From NCBI RefSeq assembly GCF_018131075.1, contig NZ_JAFCLS010000031.1, positions 39,514 to 103,513 on the forward strand: a stretch of 64,000 nucleotides of DNA, in the 5' to 3' direction. The position numbers and the translations under genes are program-made. This stretch comes from Bradyrhizobium sp. JYMT SZCCT0428 (GTDB lineage Bacteria > Pseudomonadota > Alphaproteobacteria > Rhizobiales > Xanthobacteraceae). Shown in pieces: positions 53,215 through 62,274 of the stretch. Every line of letters starts with the position of its first letter. Within the stretch, counting starts at the first letter, position 1. The notes beneath the pieces were generated by a model, which was not told where the DNA came from, ran no database searches, and saw only the letters and a list, made by a program, of their open reading frames with translations.

Positions 53215-53850
53215 ATGCCCCACACGTCAGCCTTGCTCGGTTTTGCTCTCGTCTCGCTCGGCATGGTGCTGACGCCCGGGCCGAACATGATCTACCTGAT
53301 CTCGCGCTCGATCACGCAAGGGGCGGCAGCCGGGATCGTCTCGCTTGGCGGCGTGGCGCTCGGGTTTGTGTTCTACATGCTGTGCGCGGCGTTCGGCATC
53401 ACCGCGCTGTTGTTCGCCATTCCCTACGCCTACGACGCGTTGCGCTTTGCGGGCGCGGCCTATTTGCTGTGGCTGGCGTGGCAGGCGCTGAAGCCGGGCG
53501 GCCGCTCGCCGTTTCAGGTGAAGAAGCTGCAGGTCGATGGCCCGCGCAAGCTGTTCGCGATGGGCTTTGTAACGAACTTGCTGAACCCGAAGATCGCGAT
53601 GCTCTATCTGGCATTGCTGCCGCAGTTCATCGATCCCACCGTCGGCAGCGTGCTGACGCAGTCGCTGGCGCTGGGCGCGATCCAGATCGTGATCAGCGTC
53701 AGCGTCAACGCGATGATCGCGCTGGCGGCCGGATCGATCGCACTGTTCCTCGGCACGCGGCCGAGCTGGCTGCTGCTGCAGCGCTGGCTGATGGGGACGG
53801 TGCTGGCGGGACTCGCCGTCAAGATGGCGTTTGAGGCAAGGAAGGCGTGA
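53215..53850 (+). CDS. LysE-family translocator (RhtB type)
   Basis: 211 residues, six membrane helices. LTPGPNMIYLISRSITQGAA near residue 20 is the LysE/RhtB signature and GFVTNLLNPKIAMLYLALLPQF near 115 the second. It probably exports an amino acid or derivative; homoserine, threonine or another. Monocistronic. Confidence 0.9.
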   Translation: MPHTSALLGFALVSLGMVLTPGPNMIYLISRSITQGAAAGIVSLGGVALGFVFYMLCAAFGITALLFAIPYAYDALRFAGAAYLLWLAWQALKPGGRSPFQVKKLQVDGPRKLFAMGFVTNLLNPKIAMLYLALLPQFIDPTVGSVLTQSLALGAIQIVISVSVNAMIALAAGSIALFLGTRPSWLLLQRWLMGTVLAGLAVKMAFEARKA

Positions 53851-53859
53851 ACTTTTTAA

Positions 53860-53987
53860 CCTCGCCCCGCTTGCGGGGAGAGGTCGGCGCGCAGCGCCGG
53901 GTGAGGGGGTACAGGTCTCAACGCGCGCAGAACTCGCGGAGAGAGCCCCTCACCCCAACCCTCTCCCCGCAAGCGCGGGGCGAGGGA
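53860..53987. repeat. Dispersed palindromic element, family D
   Basis: ctcgccccgcttgcggggagagg at the left and cctctccccgcaagcgcggggcgag at the right, with ggcgcgcagcgccgggtgaggggg inside. Between the convergent LysE and GST genes. Confidence 0.83.
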
Positions 53988-53994
53988 GAACATC

Positions 53995-54621
53995 TCAATC
54001 CAGCTTCGCTTCCATCCCGCGCTTCGTCGCCGGGCGGGCCATCAGCGCGTTGTACCAGCGCTCGACATTCGGAAAATCCTTCAACTCCACCTTGTGGCGC
54101 GGGTGGCGCCAGGCCCAGCCGAGGATCGCGAAATCGGCGACCGACAGCGCATCCGCGACGAAGTCGCGGCCGTCGAGCCGGCGGTCCAGCACGCCGTAGA
54201 GCCGGCGAGTCTCGTCCATGTAGCGCTTCAGGCCATAGGCGCGGTTGGTTTCGTTCTCCAGCGCGATGAAATGGTGCACCTGGCCGGGCATCGGCCCAAA
54301 GCCGCCCATCTGCCACATCAGCCATTCATAGACCGGGATGCGGTCGCTGAGCGGCTTGGGCAGGAACTTGCCGGTCTTCTCGCCGAGATAAAGCAGGATC
54401 GCGCCGGACTCGAAAATGCTGACCGGCTTGCCGTCCGGGCCATCGGGATCGACGATCGCGGGAATCTTGTTATTCGGGCTGAGCTTGAGGAAGGCGGGCG
54501 CCATCTGCTCGCCCTTGCTGATGTTCACCGGGATCACCTTGTAGGGCAGCCCCATTTCCTCCAGAGCGACCGAAATCTTGCGGCCGTTCGGCGTGTTCCA
54601 GGTGTGCAGTTCGATGGTCAT
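53995..54621 (-). CDS. Glutathione S-transferase (Ure2-like/YfcG type)
   Basis: 208 residues. The thioredoxin-like N-terminal domain starts TIELHTWNTPNGRKISVALEE with T/N in the Tyr/Ser position typical of the Ure2p/YfcG class, and SPNNKIPAIVDPDG plus FESGAILLYLGEKTG (glutathione site). The C-terminal helical domain runs about 90-208. Probably a disulfide-bond oxidoreductase. Confidence 0.9.
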   Translation of the reverse strand: MTIELHTWNTPNGRKISVALEEMGLPYKVIPVNISKGEQMAPAFLKLSPNNKIPAIVDPDGPDGKPVSIFESGAILLYLGEKTGKFLPKPLSDRIPVYEWLMWQMGGFGPMPGQVHHFIALENETNRAYGLKRYMDETRRLYGVLDRRLDGRDFVADALSVADFAILGWAWRHPRHKVELKDFPNVERWYNALMARPATKRGMEAKLD

Positions 54622-54823
54622 CTACGGTTTCCCCCAATAAGGCTTGGACTTCCCGTAGCGCGGAAGCTTGCGGCCTTACAACCGCCGTTTCCGAGGGGGC
54701 TTCCCTGCGCCCGGCGGGGGCCCGGCACATTGCCGCGCCCTGTTGATTTGGCCAGATCGGCTCTGGAATGAAAGGGAAAGCACCGATAGATTGCCGCCCG
54801 CCTCAAACCTTTGGGAATACGCC

Positions 54824-55387
54824 TTGTCCAAGTCAGCCTCCCGCGCCCGCCTCGCCGAGATCATCCGCAAGCGATCGTTCGGCCGCGGCGAGATCACGCT
54901 GGCCTCGGGCCGCAAGAGCGACTTCTACTTCAACCTCAAGCCGACCATGCTCGACCCCGAGGGCGCGGCGCTGCTGGCGGAACTGACCTATGAGGCGCTG
55001 AAGGACGACCAGCTCGACTACGTCGGTGGCCTGGAAATGGGCGCGGTGCCGCTGGCCGGCGCGATCGCGCAGCTATCGTGGATCAAGGGCCATCCGATTG
55101 CGGCCTTCTTCGTGCGCAAGAAGCCTAAGGAGCACGGCGCCCGCCTTGCGGTCGAGGGCCTCGCCAAGGGCGAGAGCCTGCAAGGCAAGCGCATCGTGAT
55201 CGTGGAAGACGTCACCACGACCGGCGGTTCGGCGCTAAAGGCGGCCGAGGCCGTGCGCGAAGCCGGCGGCGAGATCGTGCTGGTGTTCACCATGGTCGAT
55301 CGCGAAGAGGGCGCGACCGAAGCGTTTGCCGAAGCGGGCATACAGTTTCGATCGCTCTACAAGGCCAGTGAATTTTTAAAGAGCTGA
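54824..55387 (+). CDS. pyrE: Orotate phosphoribosyltransferase
   Basis: 187 residues from a TTG start (LSKSASRARLAEIIRK). No ATG or GTG in frame fits family length. The PRPP-binding motif VIVEDVTTTGGSAL is near 125, and GEITLASGRKSDFYFNLKP opens the catalytic loop. It joins orotate to PRPP in UMP synthesis. The TTG start may keep expression low; no other pyrimidine genes are near. Confidence 0.92.
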   Translation: MSKSASRARLAEIIRKRSFGRGEITLASGRKSDFYFNLKPTMLDPEGAALLAELTYEALKDDQLDYVGGLEMGAVPLAGAIAQLSWIKGHPIAAFFVRKKPKEHGARLAVEGLAKGESLQGKRIVIVEDVTTTGGSALKAAEAVREAGGEIVLVFTMVDREEGATEAFAEAGIQFRSLYKASEFLKS

Positions 55388-55406
55388 GGTCGACCGCTCC
55401 CTCAGT

Positions 55407-55498
55407 TGTCATGCCCAGGCTTGACCCGGGCATCCATCAATCTTCGCAAGAGCTTTACTCCAAGAAGATGGATTGCCGGGTCAAGCCCGGCAATGACG
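55407..55498. repeat. Dispersed palindromic element, family A'
   Basis: tgtcatgcccaggcttgacccgggcatccatcaatc ... gatggattgccgggtcaagcccggcaatgac. Located after pyrE. Confidence 0.85.
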
Positions 55499-55656
55499 AA
55501 GAGAGACACCAATTCTTTTCCCGCCGCCGAGCGCTTGCTCACAGCTCGTTTACCATCCCGGATTATGGTGAATCCACTGACGCCTGTTTCGCGTCGGTTG
55601 CGTAAGTGTTGCGTTGGGTGGAGTTAGCGTTGCGTACAGAGTTGGCTTTTTCGCGC

Positions 55657-56439
55657 ATGCGGCGCCGCGCGACCTCTATTTCCGCCGCCACGCTTGCAGC
55701 ATCTTTCATGCTGGTGCCGGGCAGCGTATCGGCCGAAGGCCTGTTCGACATGTTCTTTGGCGGTGGCCAGAAACAGCAGGCGCGGCAAGCCCCGGCACAG
55801 GCGAATTTCTTTGCCGATCCGTTCGGCCTCAATCAGCCGCCAGCCCAACCCGCACCCGCGCCGCGTGTCGCCGGCTCCGGACCCGCCTTTTGTGTGCGAA
55901 GCTGCGACGGCAAATATTTTCCGCTGACCACGCGCGGCAACGCCACGCCGGTTCAGATGTGCCAGGCGTTCTGTCCCGCCAGCACCACCAAAGTGTTCTA
56001 CGGCAGCAATATCGACAGCGCATCGGCCAGCAATGGCGAGCGCTACGCCGACAGTGAAAACGCCTTCGCCTACCGCAAGGCTCTGCGCGCCGATTGCACC
56101 TGCAACGGCAGAAGCCCGTCGGGCCTCGCGCCGGTCGACCTCGCGCTCGACACCTCGCTGCGCTCGGGTGACGTCGTCGCCACCGCCGACGGCCTGGTGG
56201 CCTATACCGGCGTCCGCCTCGGCGCCGATCAGACCGCCGAATTCACGCCGGTGTCGTCCTATCCCGGCCTCACCGCCAGCGTCCGCGCCCGGCTCGGCGA
56301 AATGAAGGTCGCACCTGTCAGCGCTGAAATGGTCGGTGAAACCGTGATGCCCGAGACGCGAAACGAAATCGCGATGCCGGCGACGGTGGTGCCGAAGAGC
56401 ACAGCGCCGAAGGCGGCGAAGCGGGCGGAAGTGAATTAA
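55657..56439 (+). CDS. Secreted DUF2865 protein
   Basis: 260 residues. Signal peptide from MRRRATSISAATLAASFMLV, cleaved after GSVSA. Then a Gln/Pro-rich segment and the DUF2865 core with six Cys: FCVRSCDGKYFP, MCQAFCPAS and DCTCNG. In-frame upstream codons exist, but this start gives a normal signal sequence. The function of the family is unknown; it is common in Bradyrhizobium relatives. Confidence 0.8.
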   Translation: MRRRATSISAATLAASFMLVPGSVSAEGLFDMFFGGGQKQQARQAPAQANFFADPFGLNQPPAQPAPAPRVAGSGPAFCVRSCDGKYFPLTTRGNATPVQMCQAFCPASTTKVFYGSNIDSASASNGERYADSENAFAYRKALRADCTCNGRSPSGLAPVDLALDTSLRSGDVVATADGLVAYTGVRLGADQTAEFTPVSSYPGLTASVRARLGEMKVAPVSAEMVGETVMPETRNEIAMPATVVPKSTAPKAAKRAEVN

Positions 56440-56452
56440 ACGAATTCATAAA

Positions 56453-56561
56453 CCCTCATGGTGAGGAGGCGCTTCTTCAGCGCCGTCTCGAACCATGAGG
56501 CCACAGACGGGCCTGCATCCTTCGAAGACGCGCGCAAGAGCGCGCTCCTCAGGATGAGGAC
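56453..56561. repeat. Dispersed palindromic element, family G
   Basis: cctcatggtgaggaggcgcttcttcagcgccgtctcgaaccatgagg is one hairpin unit, followed by gcctgcatccttcgaagacgcgcgcaagagcgcgctcctcaggatgagg. It lies between convergent stops. Confidence 0.75.
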
Positions 56562-56569
56562 AATCTACA

Positions 56570-57007
56570 TCACCGCCCGACGATCACCCCGATCACGTTC
56601 GGCGCCGACAGATATTTTTCCTCGATCGCCGCACGCGCCGCGGCGCGGTTTTCCGGCGTCAGCAGGCCGCGCTTTTCGGCGAGGATCATCCAGCAATAGC
56701 CCCACCAGTCCGACAGCATGCCCTGGTCGTCGACGAGGTCATAGCCCTGCTCGGCGGCAAAGATCCGCGCATGGGCCTCATCGAGCGAATCGAGCCAGGC
56801 GTGATCGGCGATCGAGAACAGGTCGTCGCTGAAATCGTCGGTCGTGTAACCCCAGACCGACATGCAGACGGCGTTGAACTCACGGTCGATGGCGTCGTCG
56901 TCGACCGGCTGGCGGCGCGAGGCCTGATGCAGCCGCGACAGCGAGCGCGCGAAATCGGCGATACGGGTGAGCGCGAATTGATCGAAGGCGATGGTGGACA
57001 TGGACAT
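56570..57007 (-). CDS. Conserved hypothetical cytoplasmic protein
   Basis: 145 residues starting MSMSTIAFDQFALTRI, with GAGG before the ATG. Acidic and helical. Aromatic-rich segments are VWGYTTDDF and DWWGYCWMILAEKRG. I do not recognise the family. It is divergent from the DUF3658-like gene across an AT-rich promoter region. Confidence 0.65.
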   Translation of the reverse strand: MSMSTIAFDQFALTRIADFARSLSRLHQASRRQPVDDDAIDREFNAVCMSVWGYTTDDFSDDLFSIADHAWLDSLDEAHARIFAAEQGYDLVDDQGMLSDWWGYCWMILAEKRGLLTPENRAAARAAIEEKYLSAPNVIGVIVGR

Positions 57008-57135
57008 GTAGTCCTCGATACCAGTGATAGACCCTAGATATTGTGTCGGCACGGCGCCGAATCACAATGATATATCAAGTACTTGCTAAAGTGTTCTTAA
57101 TTTGTTCCAATGAGTTGAGTTTGTGGGATCTCGAC

Positions 57136-57627
57136 ATGGACCGGACGCAGGCTACCGACATTGCCAGGCACTTGCACGATGATGCCGCGGCCATGGACCG
57201 AGCAAGCACCATCATAGCTGACCTTGATCAACAGGATCGGGCAGCACTCGCCGATCCCCTTGGAGAGATCGTTTCCGCGCTGCATTTCGGACTTTTGCGA
57301 GCTATTTACGATCGCTATCCGGATTTGCGACCGCCATCGGACGAAGAGTCCTCGATCGATTCGACCCTGCAATGGGCGGATGTCGTGCTCCCCAAGTCCG
57401 TGTCCCAGGCCGATCTCGACGAACTGATCTTTTCCGCTCTGGAACCGAATTGGCAGAAGACCGCCCGGGTTATCGGCGACATTGCTATTCGCTGCAAAGC
57501 CCTTGCATGGCCCATCGACTCGGAAATGCTGGCTGCGCGCATCCAGGCATTGGCCGAAGCCGGAAATATCGAGAGCGCGGGCGACGTTCGCGCATGGCGG
57601 CATAGCGAGATACGATTGGCAGGTTGA
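57136..57627 (+). CDS. DUF3658-like protein
   Basis: 163 residues starting MDRTQATDIARHLH. The C-terminal 100 residues fit the DUF3658 pattern as I recall it: DQQDRAALADPLGEIVSALHF, then ALEPNWQKTARVIGD and GDVRAWRHSEIRLAG at the end. The match is from memory. In most family members this is fused to DUF1835, which is missing here. Function unknown. Confidence 0.6.
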   Translation: MDRTQATDIARHLHDDAAAMDRASTIIADLDQQDRAALADPLGEIVSALHFGLLRAIYDRYPDLRPPSDEESSIDSTLQWADVVLPKSVSQADLDELIFSALEPNWQKTARVIGDIAIRCKALAWPIDSEMLAARIQALAEAGNIESAGDVRAWRHSEIRLAG

Positions 57628-57660
57628 TGAGTGCTGCGATGCTTCAGTACCGCGGCCCCT

Positions 57661-57990
57661 TCACTGCGACGAAGCGCTGGAAAACAGATTGATGACAACG
57701 ACCCCGGAGACGATCAGTCCCATGCCGCAGAGCGCCGCCGTATCCAGCTTCTGGCTCTGGAACACCCAGGCGATCGTAGCGATGAGGACGACGCCAACGC
57801 CCGACCAGACGGCATAGACCACGCCCGTCGGTAGGCTTCGCAGCGTCAGCGAGAGAAAGTAGAACGCCACCGCGTAACCCGCGACCGTCACCAGCGATGG
57901 CAGCGGCTTGCTGAAACCATCAGACAGTTTCAGGAAGGTTGTTGCCACGACTTCCGAGAGAATCGCGATGCCCAAATAGAGATAGGTCAT
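57661..57990 (-). CDS. SMR-family multidrug efflux protein (EmrE/QacE-like)
   Basis: 109 residues, four membrane helices. It opens MTYLYLGIAILSEVVATTFL with the essential membrane Glu in SEV near residue 13, then LSLTLRSLPTGVVYAVWSG and a C-terminal GLIVSGVVVINLFS. It exports cationic drugs or quaternary ammonium compounds by proton antiport. It converges with the DUF3658-like gene. Confidence 0.92.
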   Translation of the reverse strand: MTYLYLGIAILSEVVATTFLKLSDGFSKPLPSLVTVAGYAVAFYFLSLTLRSLPTGVVYAVWSGVGVVLIATIAWVFQSQKLDTAALCGMGLIVSGVVVINLFSSASSQ

Positions 57991-58066
57991 GCCGCCTGCT
58001 AGCAGAGGCATGTGATGTTTTGACGACTCGCGTGTGTTGGCGATCTGGCGGAACAACGCCGCGCCA

Positions 58067-58158
58067 CGTAGCCCGGTTGAAGCGCCAGCGTAATCCGGGA
58101 ACCTAACCATGTGTGGTTTGGCCAATCCCGGATTGCGCTTCGCCCCATCCGGGCTACG
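58067..58158. repeat. Dispersed palindromic element, family H
   Basis: gtagcccggttgaagcgccagcgtaatccggga ... tcccggattgcgcttcgccccatccgggctac: a 92-bp imperfect hairpin between the small Cys-protein gene and the SMR gene. Confidence 0.83.
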
Positions 58159-58166
58159 ACTATCAA

Positions 58167-58397
58167 TCACATCGCCGACAGCATCCTGCCGCCGCAATAA
58201 TTGGCGTAGAATTTTCCGCCGCATTGCCGCTTCATCGCCGCACAGCGGGCGGCGGGCGACGCATTCTTCGCGACGCTGAACGAGCAGCCCAATCCATCGG
58301 CGGTTTTGCCGGCCTTGCCGGCGGCGAACGCGGCACTGGTGGCGCTGATGCAGAACACCAGAAGCGTCGCAGCGGCGATCTCGATGATCAATCTCAT
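58167..58397 (-). CDS. Small secreted Cys-containing protein
   Basis: 76 residues. Signal peptide MRLIIEIAAATLLVFCISAT ... AFAA, leaving a mature part of about 50 residues with four Cys in LGCSFSVAKNASPAARC, KRQC and NYC. This is a common small-secreted-protein pattern in Bradyrhizobium, not one I can name. The frame is open upstream, but this start gives the signal peptide. Confidence 0.6.
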   Translation of the reverse strand: MRLIIEIAAATLLVFCISATSAAFAAGKAGKTADGLGCSFSVAKNASPAARCAAMKRQCGGKFYANYCGGRMLSAM

Positions 58398-58599
58398 GGC
58401 GCGGCCTCCCCTCAACTGGCGTGATATCACTGCTTTCAAATGCCATTCTAGCACCGAAATCGGCGTGCCGATGCCTCCAAATCGGCCCGGTCCTTGCATA
58501 AAAACATACCAGCGCGGTGCACAACAAACGTCTGGATAGTTTCGGTTGTGGTGCAAGGCGCGTATCGTTTCGTGAGTCTGAACTGCAGGGATTGACGCG

Positions 58600-61122
58600 T
58601 TGCAAGAACAAGCATTCGCAGGGAGTTTTCCGGTGCCGGGCCAACCGATCGACGAACTGGCGCTTTCCGAAATCAAGGGCGCGATCCTCGCCAAGCTGCG
58701 GCTTGCCATCGGCAAGGACACCGGCATGGCGACCAAGCGCGACTGGTACAAGGCCGCAGCCCTGGCGCTGCGCGACCGCATCGTGCACCGCTGGCTGACC
58801 GCCGAGAAGGATAATTACGACGCCGGCCGCAAGCGGGTCTATTACCTCTCGCTCGAATTCCTGATCGGGCGCCTGTTTACCGACGCGCTGAACAATATGG
58901 GCCTGCTGCCGCTGTTCGAGGCGGCGCTGGGCGATCTCGGCGTCGATTTGTCGGACCTGCGCAATTGCGAGCCGGATGCGGCGCTCGGCAATGGCGGCCT
59001 CGGGCGCCTGGCGGCCTGCTTCATGGAAAGCATGGCCACCCTCGCCATTCCCGCCATCGGCTACGGCATCCGCTATGATTTCGGCCTGTTCCGCCAGATC
59101 ATCGCGCAGGGCTGGCAGCAGGAATATCCCGACGAGTGGCTCGGCTTCGGCAACCCCTGGGAATTCCAGCGCTCCGAAGTGGTCTATCAGGTGCATTTCG
59201 GCGGCCATGTCACCCATGTCGCGGACAGAGGGCGCGAACGCGCCAGCTGGCATCCCGGCGAAACCGTGCAGGCCGTCGCCTACGACACCCCGATCGTCGG
59301 CTGGCGCGGCCAGCATGTGAACGCGCTGCGGCTGTGGTCGGCGCGCTCGCCCGATCCGCTGCGGTTAGACGCCTTCAACACCGGCGACTATCTCGGCGCG
59401 GTGGCCGAGGAAGCGCGCGCCGAATCGATCTGCAAATTCCTCTATCCGAACGACGAGAGCGCGGCGGGCCGCGAATTGCGGCTGCGCCAGGAATATTTCT
59501 TCGTCTCCGCCTCGCTGCAGGATCTGGTCAAGCGGCACCTCGCCGCCGATGGGCAGCTGCGCAGCCTGGCGCAAAAGGCCGCCGTACAGCTCAACGACAC
59601 CCATCCGAGCCTTGCCGTCACCGAACTGATGCGGCTCTTGGTCGACCTGCATAATTTCCGCTGGGAAGAAGCCTGGAAGATCACGGTCGCGACGCTGTCC
59701 TACACCAACCACACGCTGCTGCCGGAAGCGCTCGAGACCTGGCCGGTCGAACTGTTCGAACGGCTGCTGCCGCGGCACCTTGAAATCATTTACCGCATCA
59801 ACGCCGCGCATCTGGCGCTGGCCGAGCAACGCGCTCCCGGCGATATCGACTTCCGCGCCTCGGTGTCGCTGATCGACGAGCGCTCCGGCCGCCGGGTCCG
59901 GATGGGACAACTGGCCTTTGTCGGCTCGCACCGCATCAACGGCGTCTCGGCGATGCATTCCGACCTGATGAAGGAGACCGTGTTCCACGATCTCAATCAT
60001 CTTTACCCCCAGCGCATCACCAACAAGACCAACGGCATCACCTTCCGGCGCTGGCTGATGCTGGCCAACCCGAAACTCACCGGCCTGTTGCGCGAAACCT
60101 GCGGCGAAGCCGTGCTCGACGATTTCTCGCAGCTGCAGCGCCTCGAAGACCATTGCGGCGACAATTCGTTCCAGCAGCGGTTCCGCGACGTCAAGCTGCA
60201 GAACAAGCTGGCGCTGGCGCGGGTGATCGGCGAGCGCCTCAGCATCAAGGTCGATCCGTCGGCGCTGTTCGACGTCCAGATCAAGCGCATCCACGAATAC
60301 AAGCGGCAGCTGCTCAACATCCTCGAAGCGGTTGCGCTGTATCAGGCGATCAAGGACGAACCGCAGCGCGACTGGGTGCCGCGGGTGAAAATCTTCGCCG
60401 GCAAGGCCGCGGCGAGCTATCGCACCGCCAAGCTGATCATCAAGCTGATCAACGACGTCGCCGAGATCGTCAACAACGATCCCGTGGTCGCGGGACGGCT
60501 GAAGATCGTGTTCCTCGCCAATTACAATGTCAGCCTGGCCGAAGTGATCATCCCGGCGGCGGACCTGTCCGAACAGATCTCGACCGCCGGCATGGAAGCC
60601 TCCGGCACCGGCAACATGAAGCTCGCGCTCAACGGCGCCCTGACCATCGGCACGCTCGATGGCGCCAACATCGAAATCCGCGACCATGTCGGCGCGGAAA
60701 ACATCGCGATCTTCGGCATGGAAGCCGGCGACGTGATGGTCCGGCGCCGCCAGGGACTGGATGCCTCCGACGTGATCCGCCGCTCGCCACGGCTGTCGCG
60801 GGCGATCAGCGCGATCGAGAGCGGCGACTTCTCGCCCGGCGACCCCGCGCGGTTCGAGGCGATCGGTCACACGCTGCGCCAGTTCGACCACTACATGTGC
60901 GCCGCCGATTTCGATTCTTATTACGAGGCGCAACGCGGCATCGATGCCCGCTGGCAGGTGATGCCAGCGTGGACGCGGGCCTCGATCCTCAACGTGGCGC
61001 GGATGCCGTGGTTCTCCTCCGACCGCACCATCCGCGAATACGCCGAGGATATCTGGCACGTGCCGGTGCTCCCAAGCGCGCCCGTGCAGGAGCAGGATGC
61101 CCAACGCGGCGTGTCGGGCTGA
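58600..61122 (+). CDS. glgP: Glycogen/alpha-glucan phosphorylase
   Basis: 840 residues (TTG at 58600, or GTG at 58633 with AGGGAG upstream). It releases glucose 1-phosphate from glycogen. Active-site features are GNGGLGRLAACF near 126, LNDTHPSLAV near 330 and the pyridoxal-phosphate Lys in EASGTGNMKLALNG near 670. Length is as expected. Other glg genes are not present in this window, so it stands apart from a glycogen operon. Confidence 0.95.
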   Translation: MQEQAFAGSFPVPGQPIDELALSEIKGAILAKLRLAIGKDTGMATKRDWYKAAALALRDRIVHRWLTAEKDNYDAGRKRVYYLSLEFLIGRLFTDALNNMGLLPLFEAALGDLGVDLSDLRNCEPDAALGNGGLGRLAACFMESMATLAIPAIGYGIRYDFGLFRQIIAQGWQQEYPDEWLGFGNPWEFQRSEVVYQVHFGGHVTHVADRGRERASWHPGETVQAVAYDTPIVGWRGQHVNALRLWSARSPDPLRLDAFNTGDYLGAVAEEARAESICKFLYPNDESAAGRELRLRQEYFFVSASLQDLVKRHLAADGQLRSLAQKAAVQLNDTHPSLAVTELMRLLVDLHNFRWEEAWKITVATLSYTNHTLLPEALETWPVELFERLLPRHLEIIYRINAAHLALAEQRAPGDIDFRASVSLIDERSGRRVRMGQLAFVGSHRINGVSAMHSDLMKETVFHDLNHLYPQRITNKTNGITFRRWLMLANPKLTGLLRETCGEAVLDDFSQLQRLEDHCGDNSFQQRFRDVKLQNKLALARVIGERLSIKVDPSALFDVQIKRIHEYKRQLLNILEAVALYQAIKDEPQRDWVPRVKIFAGKAAASYRTAKLIIKLINDVAEIVNNDPVVAGRLKIVFLANYNVSLAEVIIPAADLSEQISTAGMEASGTGNMKLALNGALTIGTLDGANIEIRDHVGAENIAIFGMEAGDVMVRRRQGLDASDVIRRSPRLSRAISAIESGDFSPGDPARFEAIGHTLRQFDHYMCAADFDSYYEAQRGIDARWQVMPAWTRASILNVARMPWFSSDRTIREYAEDIWHVPVLPSAPVQEQDAQRGVSG

Positions 61123-61143
61123 ATTCCGGCGATCCCTCTCGGT

Positions 61144-61233
61144 CGTCATGCCCGGGCTTGTCCCGGGCATCCACGTCTTTGTTTCTCGTAAGCAAGGAAG
61201 ACGTGGATGGCCGGGTCAAGCCCGGCCATGACG
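61144..61233. repeat. Dispersed palindromic element, family A
   Basis: cgtcatgcccgggcttgtcccgggcatccacgtctttg, then gaagacgtggatggccgggtcaagcccggccatgacg. Follows glgP. Confidence 0.88.
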
Positions 61234-61314
61234 GAGAAATTTCCCCAAAGCCATTACCTGCCACATCATTGAATGTACGATGAGGGTGGTGATACTGCCG
61301 CCCAGACCACAGAG

Positions 61315-61399
61315 CGTCATTGCGAGGAGCGATAGCGACGAAGCAATCCAGTCTTGCTTTGTCGCCTCTGGATTGCTTCGCTATCGCTCGCAATGACGG
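61315..61399. repeat. Dispersed palindromic element, family F
   Basis: cgtcattgcgaggagcgatagcgacgaagcaatccag pairs with ctggattgcttcgctatcgctcgcaatgacg around a short loop. It ends 12 bp before the thioesterase start, so the ribosome-binding region adjoins the repeat. Confidence 0.87.
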
Positions 61400-61410
61400 A
61401 AGTATCCATG

Positions 61411-62223
61411 CTCACCAAGACACCGCATCTGTTCGACGACGCCACGCAGGTCACCGCCGGCGACAGCCGCTGGCAGGGCAAGACCAGCGAGGATTACTGG
61501 GCCTTTGTCGGCCCGTTCGGCGGCTGCACGGCGGCCACAATCCTGCGCGCTCTCATGGACCACCCGCAACGATCAGGCGATCCGTTGTCGCTCACCGTCA
61601 ATTTCTGCGCGCCCGTCGCGCAAGGCGCGTTTGATCTCGACGTACGGCTGGTCAAGGCCAACCGCTCGACGCAGCATTGGTGCGTGGAGATGACGCAAGA
61701 TGGCGGCGAGGTGGCGACGCTGGCCACCGCGGTGTTCGCCGAGCGCCGCCCGTCCTGGTCGCACCCGCAGGCGCCGTTCCCGTCGTCAAAACCCTACGAG
61801 CAGACGCTGCCTTACGGGAAGGTCGCCGCGCCCTGGGTCAAGCAGTATGATTTCCGCTTCGTCGAGGGCGAGCCGGGCTGGGGCTCGGCGTCGTCGGCGG
61901 AGCCGAATTCGTTCTCGAAACTGTGGATCGGCGACCGGGTGCCGCGGAAGATCGACGCGCTGTCGCTGATGTCGATGTCGGACGCGTTTTTCGGCCGCAT
62001 CTTCCACGCCAGGCGGGAGCTGGTGCCGTTCGGCACGGTGTCGATCACGACCTATTTCCACGCCGACGCCGCCGACCTCGCCGCGGAAGACATTACGCGC
62101 GTGCTGGCGGTGGCCGACGCCAAGATTTTCCACAAGTCTTATGGCGATCAGAACGGTGAATTGTGGTCGCCGAACGGACGGCTGCTCGCAACGACGACGC
62201 AAATCGCGTATTTCAAGGCGTAA
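61411..62223 (+). CDS. Acyl-CoA thioesterase-like hotdog protein (4HBT_3 type)
   Basis: 270 residues with two hotdog folds. The first has FVGPFGGCTAATILRALMD, with a Gly-rich turn typical of TesB-like proteins, and SLTVNFCAPV; the second has LSLMSMSDAFFGRIF and FGTVSITTYFHAD. MLTKTPH is chosen as start because the earlier in-frame ATG lies inside the repeat. It should hydrolyse an acyl-CoA; chain length unknown. Confidence 0.82.
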   Translation, partial: LTKTPHLFDDATQVTAGDSRWQGKTSEDYWAFVGPFGGCTAATILRALMDHPQRSGDPLSLTVNFCAPVAQGAFDLDVRLVKANRSTQHWCVEMTQDGGEVATLATAVFAERRPSWSHPQAPFPSSKPYEQTLPYGKVAAPWVKQYDFRFVEGEPGWGSASSAEPNSFSKLWIGDRVPRKIDALSLMSMSDAFFGRIFHARRELVPFGTVSITTYFHADAADLAAEDITRVLAVADAKIFHKSYGDQNGELWSPNGRLLATTTQIAYFKA

Positions 62224-62274
62224 GGGAACATACGGGCCTCATCTTCCGTTCCCTACGGTCCTGGAAGGCGGCTC

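Noticed and set aside
59365..61170. A 601-codon antisense frame within glgP
   Set aside because: Same reasoning; it also runs through a family A repeat at its upstream end.
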